Source: an uncultured Collinsella sp. (lineage in GTDB: Bacteria; Actinomycetota; Coriobacteriia; Coriobacteriales; Coriobacteriaceae). From it: a stretch of DNA of 64,000 nucleotides. Where the stretch lies: positions 122,726 to 186,725 of the forward strand of contig CAJJZP010000002.1 in assembly GCA_905197665.1 (NCBI GenBank), read 5' to 3'. Positions 41,140 through 49,682 of this stretch are shown here, piece by piece. Numbering within the stretch: the first letter of the stretch is position 1; each line of letters starts with the position of its first letter. Under the pieces are notes generated by a model. That model saw only the letters and a program-made list of their open reading frames with translations. It was not told the origin of the DNA and searched no databases. The translations under genes and the position numbers were made by a program.

Positions 41140-42801
41140 ATGATTGCAAAGACCATTCGCACCTGTTTTCCGATCGCTGCGGCTGCCGTTTCCGAAAAGG
41201 CCGAGGAGATCAACAAGCTCAACGTCTTCCCCGTACCCGACGGCGACACCGGCACCAACATGTCGCTCACGCTTGCCTCGGTGACCAAGGAGCTTTCCGC
41301 CCTTCCCGCCGATGCCGACATGGAGGCCATCGCCGGCGCCATCACCCACGGCTCCCTTATGGGTGCCCGCGGCAACTCCGGTGTCATCACCTCGCAGATC
41401 CTGCGCGGCGTGGCCGAGGGCCTTATCTCTGCCGATGAGCCCGTTACGTCCGCCAATATCGCCTTCGCCTTCCGTCGTGCCGTCAAGGTTGCCTTCCAGG
41501 CTGTTCGTAAGCCCATCGAGGGCACGATCCTCACGGTCCTGCGGGATGTTTCGACCAAGGCAGACGAGTGCGAGAAGAAGAAGTTCTCTGCTGAGGATGC
41601 GCTCGACGCCATCGTCGTCGAGGCCTACCAGTCCGTCGCCCGCACGCCCGACCTGCTGCCCGTCCTCAAGGAGAACGGCGTGGTCGACTCCGGCGCCTTT
41701 GGCTTTGCCATCTTCTTGGAGAACTTTGTTGCCGCTGCCCTTGGCCGCAGCACCGTGGTCGAGGATTTCTCCGCCACGTTCGATTCCGCTGGCTCTGCCC
41801 GTGACGCGGCCCTCGATCGCGTTGAGATCGAGGCCAACGACGACTGGGAAGGCTCGGAGTTCCGCTACTGCAACGAGTTCCTCTTTAAGGCCGACGCCCC
41901 GTTTGACGAGGATGAGTGCCTTAAGTTCCTGGGCTCCATGGGCGACTGCGAGCTGCTCGTGGGCGCCTACCCCGACTATAAGATCCACGTGCACTCCAAC
42001 ACCCCCAACCTGGTGCTCGAGCACATGCTGCAGCTCGGTCAGATCTACGAGGTCTTTATCCACAACATGGAGATGGAGGCCCACGACCGTACCGCCAAGA
42101 TTCACGAGGACCAGGAAAAGGCCGCCGAGCCCGCCAAGACGCTGGGTTTTGTCGCCGTTGCCGCCGGTTCCGGCGAGGCCGACATCCTCAAGTCCCTCGG
42201 CGTCGACGTGGTCGTGTCGGGTGGCCAGACCATGAACCCCTCGACTGCCGACCTGCTGAGCGCGGTGGACCAGGTCAACGCGACCTCGGTTATTATCCTG
42301 CCCAACAACGGTAACATCCGCATGGCTGCCGAGGCCGCTGCCTCCGCCTGCACCGACAAGAAGGTCGCCGTCGTTCCCACCAAGACCGTCCCGCAGGCGT
42401 TCTCCGCGCTGTTCGCGGTCCTGCCCGACTCCGAGCTCGAGGATGCTGTTGCCGCCATGGTCGACGCCATCAGCGAGGTTCGCGATGGCGAGGTCACCCG
42501 TGCCGTGCGCGATTCCAGCGCCTCCGACGGCTCGCCGATTCACTCCGGTGACGTCATGGGCATCATCGCCGGCTCCATCGATGTGGTCGGATCCGACGTG
42601 AAGCAGGTCACGCTCGACTGCATCAACCGCCTGCAGGAGGAAGAGGAAGGCGATACGTTGACGATTCTGGCCGGCGAGGAGCTGTCCGACGAGGCCTTCC
42701 AGGAGATCGTTGATGCTATCGAGGAGGCTCAGCCCGACCTGGAGATCGACGCCCATCGTGGCGAGCAGCCACTCTATCCCGTGATTTTCTCGATCGAGTA
42801 G
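41140..42801 (+). CDS. DAK2-domain protein, FakA/YloV-like kinase
   Basis: 553 residues. NVFPVPDGDTGTNMSLTL is the ATP/metal-binding DAK2 loop with the conserved DGDTGxNM Asp residues; HGSLMGARGNSGVI is the second part. The C-terminal domain ends LTILAGEELSDEAFQEIVDA. FakA phosphorylates fatty acids bound to FakB. No fakB is in the window, so a fatty-acid kinase role is inferred from family. The Asp23-like gene lies 27 nt upstream and recG 10 nt downstream. Confidence 0.88.
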   Translation: MIAKTIRTCFPIAAAAVSEKAEEINKLNVFPVPDGDTGTNMSLTLASVTKELSALPADADMEAIAGAITHGSLMGARGNSGVITSQILRGVAEGLISADEPVTSANIAFAFRRAVKVAFQAVRKPIEGTILTVLRDVSTKADECEKKKFSAEDALDAIVVEAYQSVARTPDLLPVLKENGVVDSGAFGFAIFLENFVAAALGRSTVVEDFSATFDSAGSARDAALDRVEIEANDDWEGSEFRYCNEFLFKADAPFDEDECLKFLGSMGDCELLVGAYPDYKIHVHSNTPNLVLEHMLQLGQIYEVFIHNMEMEAHDRTAKIHEDQEKAAEPAKTLGFVAVAAGSGEADILKSLGVDVVVSGGQTMNPSTADLLSAVDQVNATSVIILPNNGNIRMAAEAAASACTDKKVAVVPTKTVPQAFSALFAVLPDSELEDAVAAMVDAISEVRDGEVTRAVRDSSASDGSPIHSGDVMGIIAGSIDVVGSDVKQVTLDCINRLQEEEEGDTLTILAGEELSDEAFQEIVDAIEEAQPDLEIDAHRGEQPLYPVIFSIE

Positions 42802-42810
42802 GCTCTGCCT

Positions 42811-44988
42811 ATGTCCGAGCTGTGCTCCGTGCCGCGCGTTTCGGAGCGTTTTGTCCAGAGCAATGCGCTCGACGAGGATATCGCGCGACTCAAATATGTT
42901 TCGGGTAAACGTGAGGAGGCCCTTCGCCGTCTGGGAATTCGGACGGTGGGGGACCTCCTTCTCCATATCCCTCATCGATACCTCGACTTTACGCGCTCCT
43001 GGTCCATCGAGATGGCTCCCATCGGTACCGTGTGCACCATCATCGCCACGGTCGACCGGATCGTCCAGAAGCGGCCTCGACCGCGTATGCAGGTGACCGA
43101 GGTCTCGCTTGTGGACGAGACGGGAGTGCTGCAAATCGCCTTTTTCCGTCAGCCCTGGATTGCCCAGCAGTTCAAGCAGGGCGAACGCCTGGCCGTGATG
43201 GGTAAGGTCGAGTTTGCCTACGGCTTTAAGCAGATGGCCTCTCCGCATTTCGAAAAGATCGAGGAGGGGCGTGCCGCGGGCACCATCCTGCCGGTCCACT
43301 ACGTGAGTGATGGCGTGAGCCAGGCGTGGATGCGCCGTATCGTAAGCGGCGCGCTCGAAGTGGCTGCCAATCCGTTCGATCCCATTCCCGCGCCGCTGCG
43401 CGCAAAGCGGAAGCTCATGAGCAATGCCCGTGCGCTGCGCTCGATCCACTTTCCCTCGAGCATGGCCGAGCGCGACATCGCACGCCGGCGTCTTGCGTAC
43501 GAGGAGTGTCTCTGCTTGCAGCTCGCACTGCGCCTGCGCAATGACGGCGGCTTGGTCGAAGTCGCTCCCTACGCCCATGCCGCGGGAGAGCACCTTGCGG
43601 CGCTCAAGCAAGCCCTGCCGTTTTCGCTGAGCGATGAGCAGGAGGCTGCATTTCAAGACATCCTGCATGACATGTGCGATGGCGGTCGCGTGATGAACCG
43701 TCTGCTGCTGGGCGATGTCGGTACCGGTAAGACTGCCGTTGCCGCCTGCGCGCTGGCGGTTGCGGCCGATAGCGGCACGCAGGCCTGCGTTATGGCGCCC
43801 ACGGGCGTGCTGGCGCGTCAATATGCCGACAAGACCGGCCCCTTGCTCTCGCAGGCTGGCATGACCTGGGCGCTCCTGACGGGTGCCACGCCGACGGCCG
43901 AGCGCGAGCAGATCCATGCGCAGCTGGAATCGGGCGAGCTCGACGTGCTCTTTGGTACCCATGCGGTCCTTTCGGATGACGTGGCGTTTAAGCATCTGTC
44001 GCTTGTCGTCATCGACGAGCAGCACCGCTTTGGTGTGGGCCAGCGCAATGCCCTGCGTGCCAAGGGCCCGGGCGCCGACCTGCTCGTTATGACGGCCACG
44101 CCGATCCCGCGCACGTTGGCGCTCTCGGTCTATGGCGACCTGGATACGAGTATCATCCGCCATCGTCCCGTTCCGGGTGCCGGCGTGATGACGCGCGTCC
44201 TCACCGAGTCGAGTCGCGACCTGGCCTATGGCGCCATTCGTGAGGCGCGCGAAAAGGGGCAGCAAGCCTACGTGATCTGTCCGCTCGTGGAGCCGAGCGA
44301 TTCGGCCGATGAGCTCGAAGACGTGCCCGGCATCGCTCGCGACGACGAAGGACGCGTGTCCGTGCCCGTGCCGTTGCATGACACGGCGACCGAGCTCGAT
44401 CGCCTTCGTCTGGCATTACCGGGGCTTACCATCGAGCGTCTTCATGGCCGCATGCCGGCGGGGGAGAAGGACCGGGTCATCGATGCCTTTAAGCGTGGCG
44501 AGATCGATGTGCTTGTCTCGACCACGGTGGTCGAGGTGGGCGTTGACGTGCCCAACGCCACCGTCATGGTCATCGAGAATGGCGAGCGCTTTGGTTTGGC
44601 GGCCTTGCACCAGCTGCGCGGCCGCGTAGGCCGCGGCAGCGTGTCGGGTACGTGCCTGGTCATGACGCACTCCAAGGGCAACGGAGGCGCGTCGGCGGCA
44701 CAAGACCGCCTCCACTCGCTCGAGAAGACCTCGGACGGCTTTACGCTCGCCCAGATGGACCTGCGTCTGCGCCACGAGGGCGAAATCCTGGGCTACCGTC
44801 AGCATGGCGGCGTGACCTTGCGCTTTGTTGACCTCGATGCCGACGAGGAATTGATCGAGTGGGCCCATTTGGACGCGGTCGAGCTCTTGCGGTATGCTTG
44901 CAACCTTAACTCCGTGGCGACGCGTCCCTTGCGCGATGCGGTCGCCATGCGGTATCGACACATCTTTAAGGAGGTCAGCGGAGGATGA
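42811..44988 (+). CDS. recG: ATP-dependent DNA helicase RecG
   Basis: 725 residues. N-terminal wedge domain with OB fold (VGDLLLHIPHRYLD), helicase motif I GDVGTGKTAVA, motif II VIDEQHRFGVGQR, motif III MTATPIPRTLAL, and motif VI QLRGRVGRGSVSG. It remodels stalled forks and Holliday junctions. Overlaps rsmD by 4 nt. Confidence 0.96.
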   Translation: MSELCSVPRVSERFVQSNALDEDIARLKYVSGKREEALRRLGIRTVGDLLLHIPHRYLDFTRSWSIEMAPIGTVCTIIATVDRIVQKRPRPRMQVTEVSLVDETGVLQIAFFRQPWIAQQFKQGERLAVMGKVEFAYGFKQMASPHFEKIEEGRAAGTILPVHYVSDGVSQAWMRRIVSGALEVAANPFDPIPAPLRAKRKLMSNARALRSIHFPSSMAERDIARRRLAYEECLCLQLALRLRNDGGLVEVAPYAHAAGEHLAALKQALPFSLSDEQEAAFQDILHDMCDGGRVMNRLLLGDVGTGKTAVAACALAVAADSGTQACVMAPTGVLARQYADKTGPLLSQAGMTWALLTGATPTAEREQIHAQLESGELDVLFGTHAVLSDDVAFKHLSLVVIDEQHRFGVGQRNALRAKGPGADLLVMTATPIPRTLALSVYGDLDTSIIRHRPVPGAGVMTRVLTESSRDLAYGAIREAREKGQQAYVICPLVEPSDSADELEDVPGIARDDEGRVSVPVPLHDTATELDRLRLALPGLTIERLHGRMPAGEKDRVIDAFKRGEIDVLVSTTVVEVGVDVPNATVMVIENGERFGLAALHQLRGRVGRGSVSGTCLVMTHSKGNGGASAAQDRLHSLEKTSDGFTLAQMDLRLRHEGEILGYRQHGGVTLRFVDLDADEELIEWAHLDAVELLRYACNLNSVATRPLRDAVAMRYRHIFKEVSGG

Positions 44989-45614
44989 GAATCATCGGCG
45001 GCGAATGGCGCGGTCGTAAGATCGAGGAGCCCCGTGGTCGCGATGTCACCCGCCCCACGACCGATCGCGTGCGCGAGGCGTGCGCATCTATGGTCATGTC
45101 GGCATTCGACTTCGACCTGGACGAGGTCCGCGTACTGGATGCCTTTGGCGGCTCCGGCGCCTTAGGGTTAGAGATGCTCTCGCGTGGTGCCCGCTCGCTC
45201 ACCACGTTCGAGATCGATCGCAACGCTGCTCGTCTGATTACCAAGAATATCGAGTCGCTGTGCCGCGACCGTGCGCGCTGGCGTGTGGTGGGCGGCGATG
45301 TGCTGGCGAGTGCCTCGCGCGGCCGTGTGCCGGACGGCCCCTTTGACCTGGTCCTGCTCGACCCGCCCTATGCTTTTGGCGCCGAGCCGGTCGAGGAACT
45401 GCTGCAGAACCTGGCCCAGCACGACTTGCTGGCGCGGGGTGCCTACGCGCTCTTTGAGCACGCCGCGGCCGATGCGGGTGCGCACCCGGCAGGCTTTGAG
45501 ATCGTGCGCGAGAAGCGTTACGGCATTACCTCGGTCGACTTGCTTCGTTGGGTTGGCAACGGCGAGGATGATGGCAACGATAGCGGCGCACCCACGGAGG
45601 ACGCCCATGAATGA
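44985..45614 (+). CDS. rsmD: 16S rRNA (guanine966-N2)-methyltransferase
   Basis: 209 residues. RIIGGEWRGRKI and RPTTDRVREA at the start, VLDAFGGSGALGLEMLSRGA as the SAM motif I, and LVLLDPPYAFG as the catalytic DPPY (motif IV). The overlapping ATGA with recG and the 8-nt overlap with coaD show a coupled operon. Confidence 0.93.
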   Translation: MRIIGGEWRGRKIEEPRGRDVTRPTTDRVREACASMVMSAFDFDLDEVRVLDAFGGSGALGLEMLSRGARSLTTFEIDRNAARLITKNIESLCRDRARWRVVGGDVLASASRGRVPDGPFDLVLLDPPYAFGAEPVEELLQNLAQHDLLARGAYALFEHAAADAGAHPAGFEIVREKRYGITSVDLLRWVGNGEDDGNDSGAPTEDAHE

Positions 45615-46104
45615 CACCATCAACCGCGTGATTGTCCCGGGCACCTTCGATCCCATCACGTTTGGCCATATCGACGTCATCCGCCGCGCCCGCCGCATCT
45701 TTCCCAGCGTGATTGTGGCCGTTGCCGAGTCGCAGGGCAAAAACGGCGTCGGCACCACGTTTATGCTCGATGAGCGCGTGGCGCTGGCCCGTGAAGCGCT
45801 CGGCGATATTGACGGCGTCGAGGTGCTGCCCTTCACCGGCCTCTTGGTCGATTTTGCCCGCGAACAGGAAGCAGGGGCTGTGGTCAAGGGACTGCGTGCC
45901 ATGACCGACTTTGAGTACGAGCTGCAACAGGCCGACCTCAACTACCGCCTGGATAACGAGCTGGAGTCCATCTTTGTCATGAGCGCGCCGCAGTACGGCT
46001 ATATCTCGAGCTCGGTGGTTCGCCAGATTGCCTCGCTCGGTAGCGACGTCTCTAATTTTGTTCCGCCCAATGTAGTCAGGGCGCTCAAACATCGCTTTTC
46101 GTGA
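45607..46104 (+). CDS. coaD: pantetheine-phosphate adenylyltransferase
   Basis: 165 residues from ATG 45607, which overlaps the end of rsmD; a longer upstream frame is a shadow of rsmD. VPGTFDPITFGHIDVI holds the (T/H)xGH motif and YGYISSSVVRQIASLG the ISSTxxR-type motif. Penultimate step of coenzyme A synthesis. The rsmD-coaD pairing is widely conserved. Confidence 0.95.
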   Translation: MNDTINRVIVPGTFDPITFGHIDVIRRARRIFPSVIVAVAESQGKNGVGTTFMLDERVALAREALGDIDGVEVLPFTGLLVDFAREQEAGAVVKGLRAMTDFEYELQQADLNYRLDNELESIFVMSAPQYGYISSSVVRQIASLGSDVSNFVPPNVVRALKHRFS

Positions 46105-46172
46105 CGTTTTTTAATGCCTGGTGGCATGTGGTAAACTTACACGATGATATGTTACCTATGAAAGGAGACCGG

Positions 46173-46670
46173 ATGCCGGGCGAGAATTTTCCTGGCGACA
46201 GGATCGTGAGTCTTGTCGACGAGCTCGAGGGGCTCATCGAAGAGGCTAAGACGCCGTTCGGCAAGAATGCCCAGATGAAGGTTATCGACGCCGACGTCTT
46301 CTTTAACATCCTCGACGAGATCCGCATGAGCTATCCCGAGGAATGGCAGAAGTCCCGCCGTATTCTCAAGGAGCGTGAGGAGCTTATGGCCTCCGCCGCC
46401 GCTCAGGCCGATTCCATTATCGCCGATGCTCAGCAGCAGGCCCTCACCATTGCCGGTGAGCAGGAGATCGTCCGCTTAGCGCAGCAGCAGGCCGACGATA
46501 TCCGCGACCGTGCCCAGCAGTATGAACGCGAGACGCGCTATGCCGCCGAGGACTACGCCGAGCAGGTCTTTACGCACCTCGAGGAAAACCTCAAGAGCCT
46601 GACCGGTACGGTGACCCGTTGCCGTCAGCAACTCAACGAGGGTGCCGCCCAGCAGAATGGTCAGTGGTAA
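46173..46670 (+). CDS. coiled-coil protein of unknown function (ATPase subunit-like annotation)
   Basis: 165 residues from ATG 46173 with AAAGGAGA upstream; earlier in-frame ATGs lack this site. Starts with MPGENFPGDRIVSLVDELEG and has a long Gln/Ala-rich coiled coil (about 65-150: ASAAAQADSIIADAQQQALT and similar). Related coriobacterial proteins are sometimes named V-type ATPase subunit-like or DivIVA-like because of the coiled coil alone. The position between coaD and yceD is the only functional clue. Confidence 0.7.
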   Translation: MPGENFPGDRIVSLVDELEGLIEEAKTPFGKNAQMKVIDADVFFNILDEIRMSYPEEWQKSRRILKEREELMASAAAQADSIIADAQQQALTIAGEQEIVRLAQQQADDIRDRAQQYERETRYAAEDYAEQVFTHLEENLKSLTGTVTRCRQQLNEGAAQQNGQW

Positions 46671-47224
46671 TGGCCGAGTTCCCGAGTGTAACCGTCGACC
46701 TTTCCGAGCAGCTCGAGTTTCCTGGAGACTCATATCCGCTGGCCGGCAAGGTCGATGTCGCCACCTACACGGTGGGCGAGAAAGAGTACCAGCTGCAGGA
46801 CGGCATTGCCTACGACGTGGTCTTTACCAACGTCGGTACCGGTGTTTTGCTCTCGGGCATGGTCCGCGCCCACGCCACCGGCGAGTGCGACCGTTGCTTG
46901 GAGCCTGCCTCGTTTGATATCGCAGGCGAGATCGAGGAGTTCTACCTCTTTAAGGAGCCCGAGGACCCCGAGGCCTACGAAGACGGCTACGAGTTGCTGG
47001 GCGAGGATCGCATCGTCGATCTGGGAGAGCCCATCAACGACGCTGTCGTCATGGACACGCCGTTTGTTGTCCTGTGCAAGCCTGATTGCCGCGGCCTGTG
47101 CCCCACCTGCGGCATCAATCTCAACGTCGAGCAATGCGATTGCGCCGCCCAAGCAGAGGCCGAATGGGCCGCTGCCACGGAAAATCCATTTGCAGCATTG
47201 AAGAATCTCAAGCTTGACGAGTAA
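46670..47224 (+). CDS. yceD: YceD/DUF177 family protein
   Basis: 184 residues. The ATG shares its A with the stop of the preceding gene (TAATG). ATGECDRCLEPASF and the C-terminal CRGLCPTCGINLNVEQCDC region are the DUF177 cysteine features. In most bacteria it is directly upstream of rpmF, as here. Linked with 23S rRNA processing or ribosome assembly in other species; not shown here. Confidence 0.88.
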   Translation: MAEFPSVTVDLSEQLEFPGDSYPLAGKVDVATYTVGEKEYQLQDGIAYDVVFTNVGTGVLLSGMVRAHATGECDRCLEPASFDIAGEIEEFYLFKEPEDPEAYEDGYELLGEDRIVDLGEPINDAVVMDTPFVVLCKPDCRGLCPTCGINLNVEQCDCAAQAEAEWAAATENPFAALKNLKLDE

Positions 47225-47288
47225 AACTGTGGTAGTATCGCTACTTGCGCGTAATCGCCACACTGGATAGTTCATAAGGAAGGTCACT

Positions 47289-47468
47289 ATGCCCGTACCT
47301 AAACAAAAGCAGGGTCGTATCCGCACCCATACCCGTCGTTCCGCCAACATGAAGATCTCGGCTGCGGCTCAGTCCACGTGCCCCCGTTGCGGCGCTGTTA
47401 AGCTCCCGCACCACGTGTGCCCCAGCTGCGGTTTCTACAAGGACCGCGAGGTTATCGTTACCGAGTAA
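47289..47468 (+). CDS. rpmF: 50S ribosomal protein L32
   Basis: 59 residues; a short gene easily missed. MPVPKQKQGRIRTHTRRSA is the L32 N-terminus, and CPRCGAVKLPHHVCPSCGFY is a complete zinc-binding C4 array. ATG has AAGGAAGG upstream. It sits between yceD and plsX in the conserved order. Confidence 0.96.
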   Translation: MPVPKQKQGRIRTHTRRSANMKISAAAQSTCPRCGAVKLPHHVCPSCGFYKDREVIVTE

Positions 47469-47508
47469 CTGTATACTCTGGATACGATGCCGTTCCAACT
47501 GGAACCAC

Positions 47509-47538
47509 AATGGCCGGCTCAATGAGTCGGCCATTTTT
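47509..47538 (+). terminator. rpmF terminator
   Basis: 12-bp stem AATGGCCGGCTC / GAGTCGGCCATT with a wobble, 3-nt loop, then TTTTT. It partly separates rpmF from plsX. Confidence 0.78.
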
Positions 47539-47556
47539 GTATAAGGAGTATATGAA

Positions 47557-48576
47557 ATGAGTAACGTTCGCGTTTGTGTAGACGTTGTGGGCGGAGACGA
47601 GAAGCCCCAGGTTGTCTTCGATGGTATCGAGGCTGCGCTTGCGGCAGATCCCGAGATCGAGGTCTTAGCCGTCGGTCCCGCCGAAATCGTCAACCCCTTT
47701 GCCGCAGCGCATACCCGCGTGGAGGCCCTTGAGGCCCCCGACGTCATCAGCATGGAGGACGATCCCATCCGTGCCGTGATGACCAAGCGCAAGTCCTCGA
47801 TTGTGCTTGCATGCCGTGCCATTAAGAAGGGCAATGCGGACGCGTTTTTCTCGGCCGGCTCGACCGGTGCCATGACCGCTGCCGCCACGGCCTACGTCAC
47901 GCCGTTTAGGTATTTGGCGGAGGGCAAGAAGCAGCCGGTCCGTCCGTGCCTGACCAACGCACTGCCCAATCGCGCTGGCGGCCTGACGGTGCTGTGCGAT
48001 ATGGGCGCCAATCCCGATGTCACGGTGGATGATATGGTGCGCTTCGCCCAGATGGGCACGGCCTATGCCCGCGTGGTTTTGGGCATCGAGCATCCCCGCG
48101 TGGGTCTGCTTGCCAACGGCACCGAGGACGAGAAGGGCTCCAACTTTACCAAGGCGTGCTTCCCGGCCATGAAGGCCGCTGTTCCCGGTTTTGTGGGCAA
48201 CTGCGAGGGCACCGATCTTACGTCGGGCAATTTTGACGTCGTGGTCGCCGATGGCATGTCGGGCAACATTGCGCTCAAGGCCACCGAGGGCGCTGCCAAG
48301 TTTTTGCTGCAGGAGCTCAAGGGTGCCTTTATGTCTTCGCTCGGCACCAAGATCGCCGCGCTGCTTATCAAAAAGCAGATGCGCGAGATTAAGGCCAAGC
48401 TTTCGGGCGACGCCAAGGGCGGCGCGATTCTTTTGGGCTTGCGCGGCGTGGTCCTGATCGGCCATGGCGCCACCTCGGTCGAGGCTGTTAAAAACGGTAC
48501 GCTCGCGGCGGCCGAAGCCGTGCGCGCAGGGCTGGTCGAGAACGTCGCCAACTCCATGGACGGCATCGTTTTGTAA
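47557..48576 (+). CDS. plsX: phosphate acyltransferase PlsX
   Basis: 339 residues. VCVDVVGGDEKPQVVFDGIE (N-terminal Gly-rich block), FFSAGSTGAMTAAAT and LGLRGVVLIGHGATS are conserved in PlsX. Converts acyl-ACP to acyl-phosphate for phospholipid synthesis. The typical N-terminal Ala-x-D-x-MGGD is DVVGGDEKP here, in keeping with Coriobacteria-like variants. The acyl carrier protein gene follows. Confidence 0.93.
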   Translation: MSNVRVCVDVVGGDEKPQVVFDGIEAALAADPEIEVLAVGPAEIVNPFAAAHTRVEALEAPDVISMEDDPIRAVMTKRKSSIVLACRAIKKGNADAFFSAGSTGAMTAAATAYVTPFRYLAEGKKQPVRPCLTNALPNRAGGLTVLCDMGANPDVTVDDMVRFAQMGTAYARVVLGIEHPRVGLLANGTEDEKGSNFTKACFPAMKAAVPGFVGNCEGTDLTSGNFDVVVADGMSGNIALKATEGAAKFLLQELKGAFMSSLGTKIAALLIKKQMREIKAKLSGDAKGGAILLGLRGVVLIGHGATSVEAVKNGTLAAAEAVRAGLVENVANSMDGIVL

Positions 48577-48642
48577 GAGCGAGTTAGAGCGCTGTTATGT
48601 GCCTCGCGGCCTGCTTCGTGGGGTAGAATCAGAACCGTGTCT

Positions 48643-48664
48643 TGGTACCGCCCGGGCGGTACCA
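48643..48664 (+). promoter_or_regulatory. 22-bp perfect palindrome before acpP
   Basis: TGGTACCGCC followed by CGGGCGGTACCA reads the same on both strands. TTCTTTT follows. It may be a plsX terminator (CCGG loop) or an operator for a lipid-synthesis regulator; the acpP ATG is 36 nt downstream. Confidence 0.6.
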
Positions 48665-48700
48665 TTCTTTTGGTATTCATGCACTATGAGAGGAAGCGCT

Positions 48701-48943
48701 ATGGACCGCTCCGAAATCTTCGACAAGATCGCCGAGGTCGCTGCTGACGTTCTGGGCGTCGATGTTGCCGAAATTAGCGATGAGACCACCTTTGACGACC
48801 TCGATGCCAACTCGCTCGAGCGCCTGCAGCTGGTTACGGCTATCGAGGACGAGTTCAATCTCGAGATCGATGATGAGACCCTGCTCTCGCTCAACTCTGT
48901 CGCCGACGCCGTCGACGCGATTGAAAACGCCAGGGAGGCTTAG
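48701..48943 (+). CDS. acpP: acyl carrier protein
   Basis: 80 residues from ATG 48701 with GAGAGGAAG upstream. Acidic three-helix protein; FDDLDANSLERLQLVTAIED is the prosthetic-group region. The canonical D-S-L is N-S-L, so the Ser for 4'-phosphopantetheine is kept while the preceding Asp is Asn. It carries acyl groups in fatty-acid and phospholipid synthesis, in keeping with plsX upstream. Confidence 0.93.
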   Translation: MDRSEIFDKIAEVAADVLGVDVAEISDETTFDDLDANSLERLQLVTAIEDEFNLEIDDETLLSLNSVADAVDAIENAREA

Positions 48944-48946
48944 GTC

Positions 48947-49672
48947 TTGGCTTTATCCGAACGACTTACGCGCGCACAGGAGATTCTGGGCCACGAGTTC
49001 AATGACAAGGTGCTGCTGCGCGCGGCGCTCACGCATCCCTCGGCAGTCGAGGGCCAGCCGGTTTCTGCCAGCTATGAGCGCCTTGAGTTCTTGGGCGATT
49101 CCATTTTGGGCGCCGTCGTCGCTCGTTCGCTCTTTGAGTCCTATCCGGAGTTTGACGAGGGCAAGCTCACGCGCCTGAAGGTGTCGCTTGTCTCGGGCGC
49201 CACGCTGTCCGAGGTTTCTCACGAGTTGGGCATCGACGACATCATCATCTTTGGTGCCTCCGAGACCGGTACCGGTGCGCGCGGCCTGCATTCGGCGCTC
49301 GAGAACGTCTACGAGTCGCTCGTGGGCGCGCTGTACCTGGACGCCGGCTGGGATGCCGCAGCGGAGTTTATCCACCGTACGCTTAAGCCGCATTTGGCTT
49401 CCGAGCGTGCCGAGCACCCCGCGAACCCCAAATCGTTCTTGCAGGAGTGCGTGCAAGCCGACGGTCACGAACCCCCGGCGTATAAGCTCGTTGGCTCCGA
49501 GGGCCCGGCGCATGCGCCCACCTTTACCGCCGTGGTGTTGATCGATGGTATTCGCCAGGGTCGCGGCTCCGGCTCCTCAAAGAAGGAAGCCGAGGGAGCC
49601 GCTGCACTCGAGGCACTTGACCGCATGGGCTACACCACCAACGGCGTGATTCTCAACAAGAAGCCTGTTTAA
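48947..49672 (+). CDS. rnc: ribonuclease III
   Basis: 241 residues from TTG 48947. Catalytic signature ERLEFLGDSILGAVV (near 44-58), ENVYESLVGALYLDAGW with the second metal site, and a C-terminal dsRNA-binding domain. Cleaves double-stranded RNA in rRNA maturation. The acpP-rnc-smc-ftsY-ffh order is the conserved Gram-positive arrangement. Confidence 0.95.
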   Translation: MALSERLTRAQEILGHEFNDKVLLRAALTHPSAVEGQPVSASYERLEFLGDSILGAVVARSLFESYPEFDEGKLTRLKVSLVSGATLSEVSHELGIDDIIIFGASETGTGARGLHSALENVYESLVGALYLDAGWDAAAEFIHRTLKPHLASERAEHPANPKSFLQECVQADGHEPPAYKLVGSEGPAHAPTFTAVVLIDGIRQGRGSGSSKKEAEGAAALEALDRMGYTTNGVILNKKPV

Positions 49673-49682
49673 GCGAGGAACC

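Noticed and set aside
41131..44379. 1,082-codon minus-strand open frame across the DAK2 and recG genes
   Set aside because: Spans two genuine genes in the other direction, with no recognisable domain; typical antisense frame of GC-rich DNA.
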